Positions 6,677 to 8,210 of a stretch of DNA of 8,210 nt are shown one piece after another. Every line of letters begins with the position of its first letter. Position 1 is the stretch's first letter. Under the pieces are notes generated by a model. It did not search any database and was not told the DNA's origin. It saw nothing but the letters and a program-made list of their open reading frames with translations. Where the stretch lies: positions 1-8,210 of the forward strand of contig DAOWLV010000116.1 in assembly GCA_030643455.1 (NCBI GenBank), given 5' to 3'. Origin of the DNA: Candidatus Krumholzibacteriia bacterium (GTDB taxonomy: Bacteria; Krumholzibacteriota; Krumholzibacteriia; LZORAL124-64-63). Both the position numbers and the translations under genes were made by a program.

Positions 6677-6746
6677 CCGCATGGATAACTGTGATAGCTT
6701 GCTACCGAATACATTTTCCGGTGCACAATCCAAGCCAAATAAGTGG

Positions 6747-6777
6747 TTGAAATCCCCTAAATCTGCTAGGATATTAT
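6747..6777 (+). promoter_or_regulatory. Candidate promoter of the zinc-ribbon gene
   Basis: TTGAAA (6747-6752, 5/6 of the -35 consensus) precedes GATATT (6770-6775, 17-base spacing, 4/6) and TATTAT (6772-6777, 19-base spacing, 5/6). The area is AT-rich against a GC-rich background. Transcription would start near 6783, giving a leader of about 100 bases. Confidence 0.45.
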
Positions 6778-6783
6778 GACTGA

Positions 6784-6885
6784 TGGCTGGGGTGACTCGA
6801 AGACACCCGGCCGGGCCGAAAGGCCGATCTTCACTCGGACATGTGGAACTTGAGGAAGTGGGGCGTGTGAGCCCGGGAGTTGAAC
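6784..6885 (+). promoter_or_regulatory. Structured leader of the zinc-ribbon gene
   Basis: Three small helices can be drawn in the presumed leader. They are GGGTG/CACCC (6790-6794 with 6804-6808), GGCC-GAAA-GGCC with a GNRA-type loop (6814-6825), and GGGC-GTGTGA-GCCC (6861-6874), which touches the GGGAG ribosome site at 6875-6879. A nine-codon frame MWNLRKWGV (6841-6870) ends with its stop codon inside the loop of the last helix. It matches no riboswitch class that I recognise. Some of these pairings are expected by chance in GC-rich DNA. Confidence 0.3.
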
Positions 6886-7071
6886 ATGGAATATCCTGAC
6901 TGCAAGAAATGTAACGAGGGTCTTTTGTTGCCTCTTTCGGATTACGGGCGGGACGGCGCGGCCATCCGGTTCAAGGCCTGGGTCTGCCACAATCCGGTGT
7001 GCGGGTTCAGCATTCGCATCGACAACGGGGAAATCAGCCTGGGCAAGAGCCTGCGCGAATCCGTCAAATAG
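6886..7071 (+). CDS. Small zinc-ribbon protein of unknown function (61 aa)
   Basis: This 61-residue cytoplasmic protein has a treble-clef or zinc-ribbon-like cysteine set: CKKC at 6-9 and CHNPVC at 34-39, 24 residues apart. The text between (LLLPLSDYGRDGAAIRFKAW) and the RIDNGEISLG segment after the second pair look folded, so the whole chain is probably one zinc-binding domain. The CxNPxCGF pattern is common in small zinc ribbons of uncertain role. The ATG at 6886 follows GGGAG by six bases. A TTG two codons upstream is less likely. It is a single-gene unit: its own candidate promoter and leader lie upstream, and the CPBP gene converges on it 118 bases beyond its stop. No symbol can be given. 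Nucleic-acid or protein binding are both possible. Confidence 0.8.
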   Translation: MEYPDCKKCNEGLLLPLSDYGRDGAAIRFKAWVCHNPVCGFSIRIDNGEISLGKSLRESVK

Positions 7072-7189
7072 GTTGTGCCGCTGGGATATTGGATATCAAT
7101 GCGGGAAACGCCCCCCCCAGGGCATCTTTGAATCTCAACCACTTGATAACAAATGAGTTAACGATCTGTGGTCCAACCTGGATATCGGG

Positions 7190-8029
7190 TCAAGGACCCT
7201 CGGGCCGGGGCCGGGCACGGCCCATCGAGAGCAGAAATTTCCCCACCAGAAATATCCCCAGGACCGAAACCGCGGCCAGTCCCCAATCCCCGGTGGTGAG
7301 GCTCTGGGGTTCCGCCAGACCGCCCTCATGGCCCAGCATCGCCCACAGGGAAATGGAATTGTGCACCGCGTGGGCTACCCAGCAGGCGGTCACCGACCTG
7401 GTTGTTTCGTAGATGAAGGCCAGCATGATTCCCACACCGATCAGGCCGAACAGGAACCAGGGTTCTCCGTGAACGATCCCGAACATCAGGGCCGAGATCA
7501 CCGTCGCGGGCACCGCACCCCACATTGACGAAGTGAGTCGGTGCAGCAATCCCCGGAAAATGATTTCCTCGGCCAGGGGCGCAACTGCCACGACCGTGAC
7601 CACCGCCAGAATGATCTCGAAAGTGGTGGTGGGCAGGTGTTCCTGGAAAAAACTTTCCCACTGGGGATCCATCGGGTGCAGGCGCAGGGACAGCTCGGCC
7701 AGCAGGGACGTGGGTATCAGGGAGCAGACAGCCATCAGCGCTGAAGCGGCCAGAACCACCGGGTGGGGCGCGGACAGGCTGAAATCCCGGCGGAACGAAA
7801 AGCGGAACCTGCGGGCGATCAGGGCCACCGGCAGCAGGACGCCAAGAACCGCCCCGGCCAGCACCGGCAGGAACAGATCCTCGCGGAACACGTAGACCAG
7901 GATCTGGAAGAAGAAGTTCCCGGCCATCAGCAGGACCGCCAGGCCCAGGATCCGGCCCCGGCTCCAGGTTTCCCACAAACCCTGTGGTTGGTCAGGGTGG
8001 TGGCGGTTGGTATGATTCAGTTCGTACAT
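7190..8029 (-). CDS. CPBP-family intramembrane metalloprotease (Abi/Rce1-like)
   Basis: This 279-residue membrane protein has about eight hydrophobic segments (near 27-47, 53-72, 91-112, 138-152, 171-187, 191-208, 213-231 and 249-268). The CPBP motifs are complete: EEIIFR (Glu154, Glu155, Arg159), FGIVH (His187) and HAVHN (His220, Asn224). The family includes eukaryotic Rce1, which cleaves prenylated CAAX proteins, and bacterial proteins tied to bacteriocin self-immunity or to signalling. No prenylated substrate or bacteriocin gene is visible here, so the substrate is unknown. The frame extends to a GTG at 8102-8104 without a ribosome site. The ATG at 8027-8029 is preferred: it has GGAG three bases upstream (a short spacing), and it gives the usual short N-terminal tail before the first helix. 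The gene is divergent from the HAD gene at 8141 and convergent with the zinc-ribbon gene. Confidence 0.92.
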   Translation of the reverse strand: MYELNHTNRHHPDQPQGLWETWSRGRILGLAVLLMAGNFFFQILVYVFREDLFLPVLAGAVLGVLLPVALIARRFRFSFRRDFSLSAPHPVVLAASALMAVCSLIPTSLLAELSLRLHPMDPQWESFFQEHLPTTTFEIILAVVTVVAVAPLAEEIIFRGLLHRLTSSMWGAVPATVISALMFGIVHGEPWFLFGLIGVGIMLAFIYETTRSVTACWVAHAVHNSISLWAMLGHEGGLAEPQSLTTGDWGLAAVSVLGIFLVGKFLLSMGRARPRPEGP

Positions 8030-8140
8030 GTGCTCCAGGATCCGGGATCGGCCGTCCGGGATCAACAGAATCTTGGCCGGCGGCGGTTCCGCTGGGCAAT
8101 CCACTGGGAAAAAGGTTACTATTCACCCACGGAAAAACAA

Positions 8141-8210
8141 ATGAAAGGTGCCGCCGTGCCGAGCAATGAGACCCGCCACATCCAGGCCGTGATCTTCGAT
8201 CTCGACAATA
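8141..8210 (+). CDS. HAD-superfamily hydrolase, N-terminal fragment (partial)
   Basis: Only 23 codons are inside the window. They end in IQAVIFDLDN, the hallmark first motif (DxDx[TV]) of HAD-superfamily phosphatases and related enzymes, with the nucleophile Asp at residue 20 and the acid/base Asp at residue 22. The substrate cannot be inferred from this fragment. Two starts are possible: the ATG at 8141, with only a weak GGA seven bases upstream, or a GTG at 8156 preceded by AAGGTG with five-base spacing. The 111 bases to the divergent CPBP gene must hold both promoters; TACTAT (8117-8122) could be a -10 element, but no matching -35 was seen. Confidence 0.85.
   Translation, partial: MKGAAVPSNETRHIQAVIFDLDN

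Noticed and set aside
7081..7130. Hairpin around the run of eight C residues (7111-7118) as a terminator for the zinc-ribbon or CPBP gene
   Set aside because: Only short interrupted pairings can be drawn and the T-run is three bases. No reliable terminator was found between the convergent genes.
1..8210. CRISPR arrays, insertion sequences, tRNA or rRNA genes, phage or defence genes
   Set aside because: No repeat-spacer pattern, transposase, terminal repeats, tRNA-like fold or defence-system domain was seen. The CPBP protein alone is not evidence of phage abortive infection.

Overview
This is a GC-rich window from a Gram-negative bacterium. The lipobox on the metalloprotease, the exported SH3 protein and the periplasmic CHASE2 sensor imply an outer membrane or at least a developed envelope. 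Nothing in the window fixes the lineage. The style of the kinase and the CHASE2/M48/SH3 set would fit a deltaproteobacterium-like, FCB-like or Acidobacteria-like genome, and this is inference only.

The core is a tight minus-strand gene cluster, read from about 6450 down to 1344 and perhaps to 1049. Its order is: exported SH3-domain protein (5932-6453), M48 metalloprotease lipoprotein (4998-5930), CHASE2 class III adenylate cyclase (2966-4987), MscS-type channel with a C-terminal cyclic-nucleotide-binding domain (1344-2939), and a possible small CXXC/CXXCH protein (1049-1339). Gaps between successive genes are 1, 10, 26 and 4 bases, so one transcript is likely. The evident logic is that an envelope-facing sensor cyclase makes cAMP next to the gene of a channel able to bind cAMP, with an envelope protease and an SH3 protein made alongside. 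Beyond a region of about 270 bases (778-1048) lies the N-terminal half of a PknB-like Ser/Thr kinase on the same strand (1-777), cut by the window edge.

Rightward, 6454-6885 holds no convincing gene. It contains the putative promoter of the cluster (minus strand), a very strong GC-rich terminator hairpin at 6653-6676 that no recognised gene feeds, and a plus-strand promoter with a structured leader for a 61-residue zinc-ribbon protein (6886-7071). A CPBP-family intramembrane protease (7190-8029, minus) converges on that small gene. Divergent from the protease, the first codons of a HAD-family phosphohydrolase (from 8141, plus) run off the right edge.

The most interesting content is the cyclase plus cyclic-nucleotide-binding channel pair with its envelope partners. 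Secondary leads are the small CXXC-pair ORF behind the channel, the orphan terminator, and the leader of the zinc-ribbon gene.
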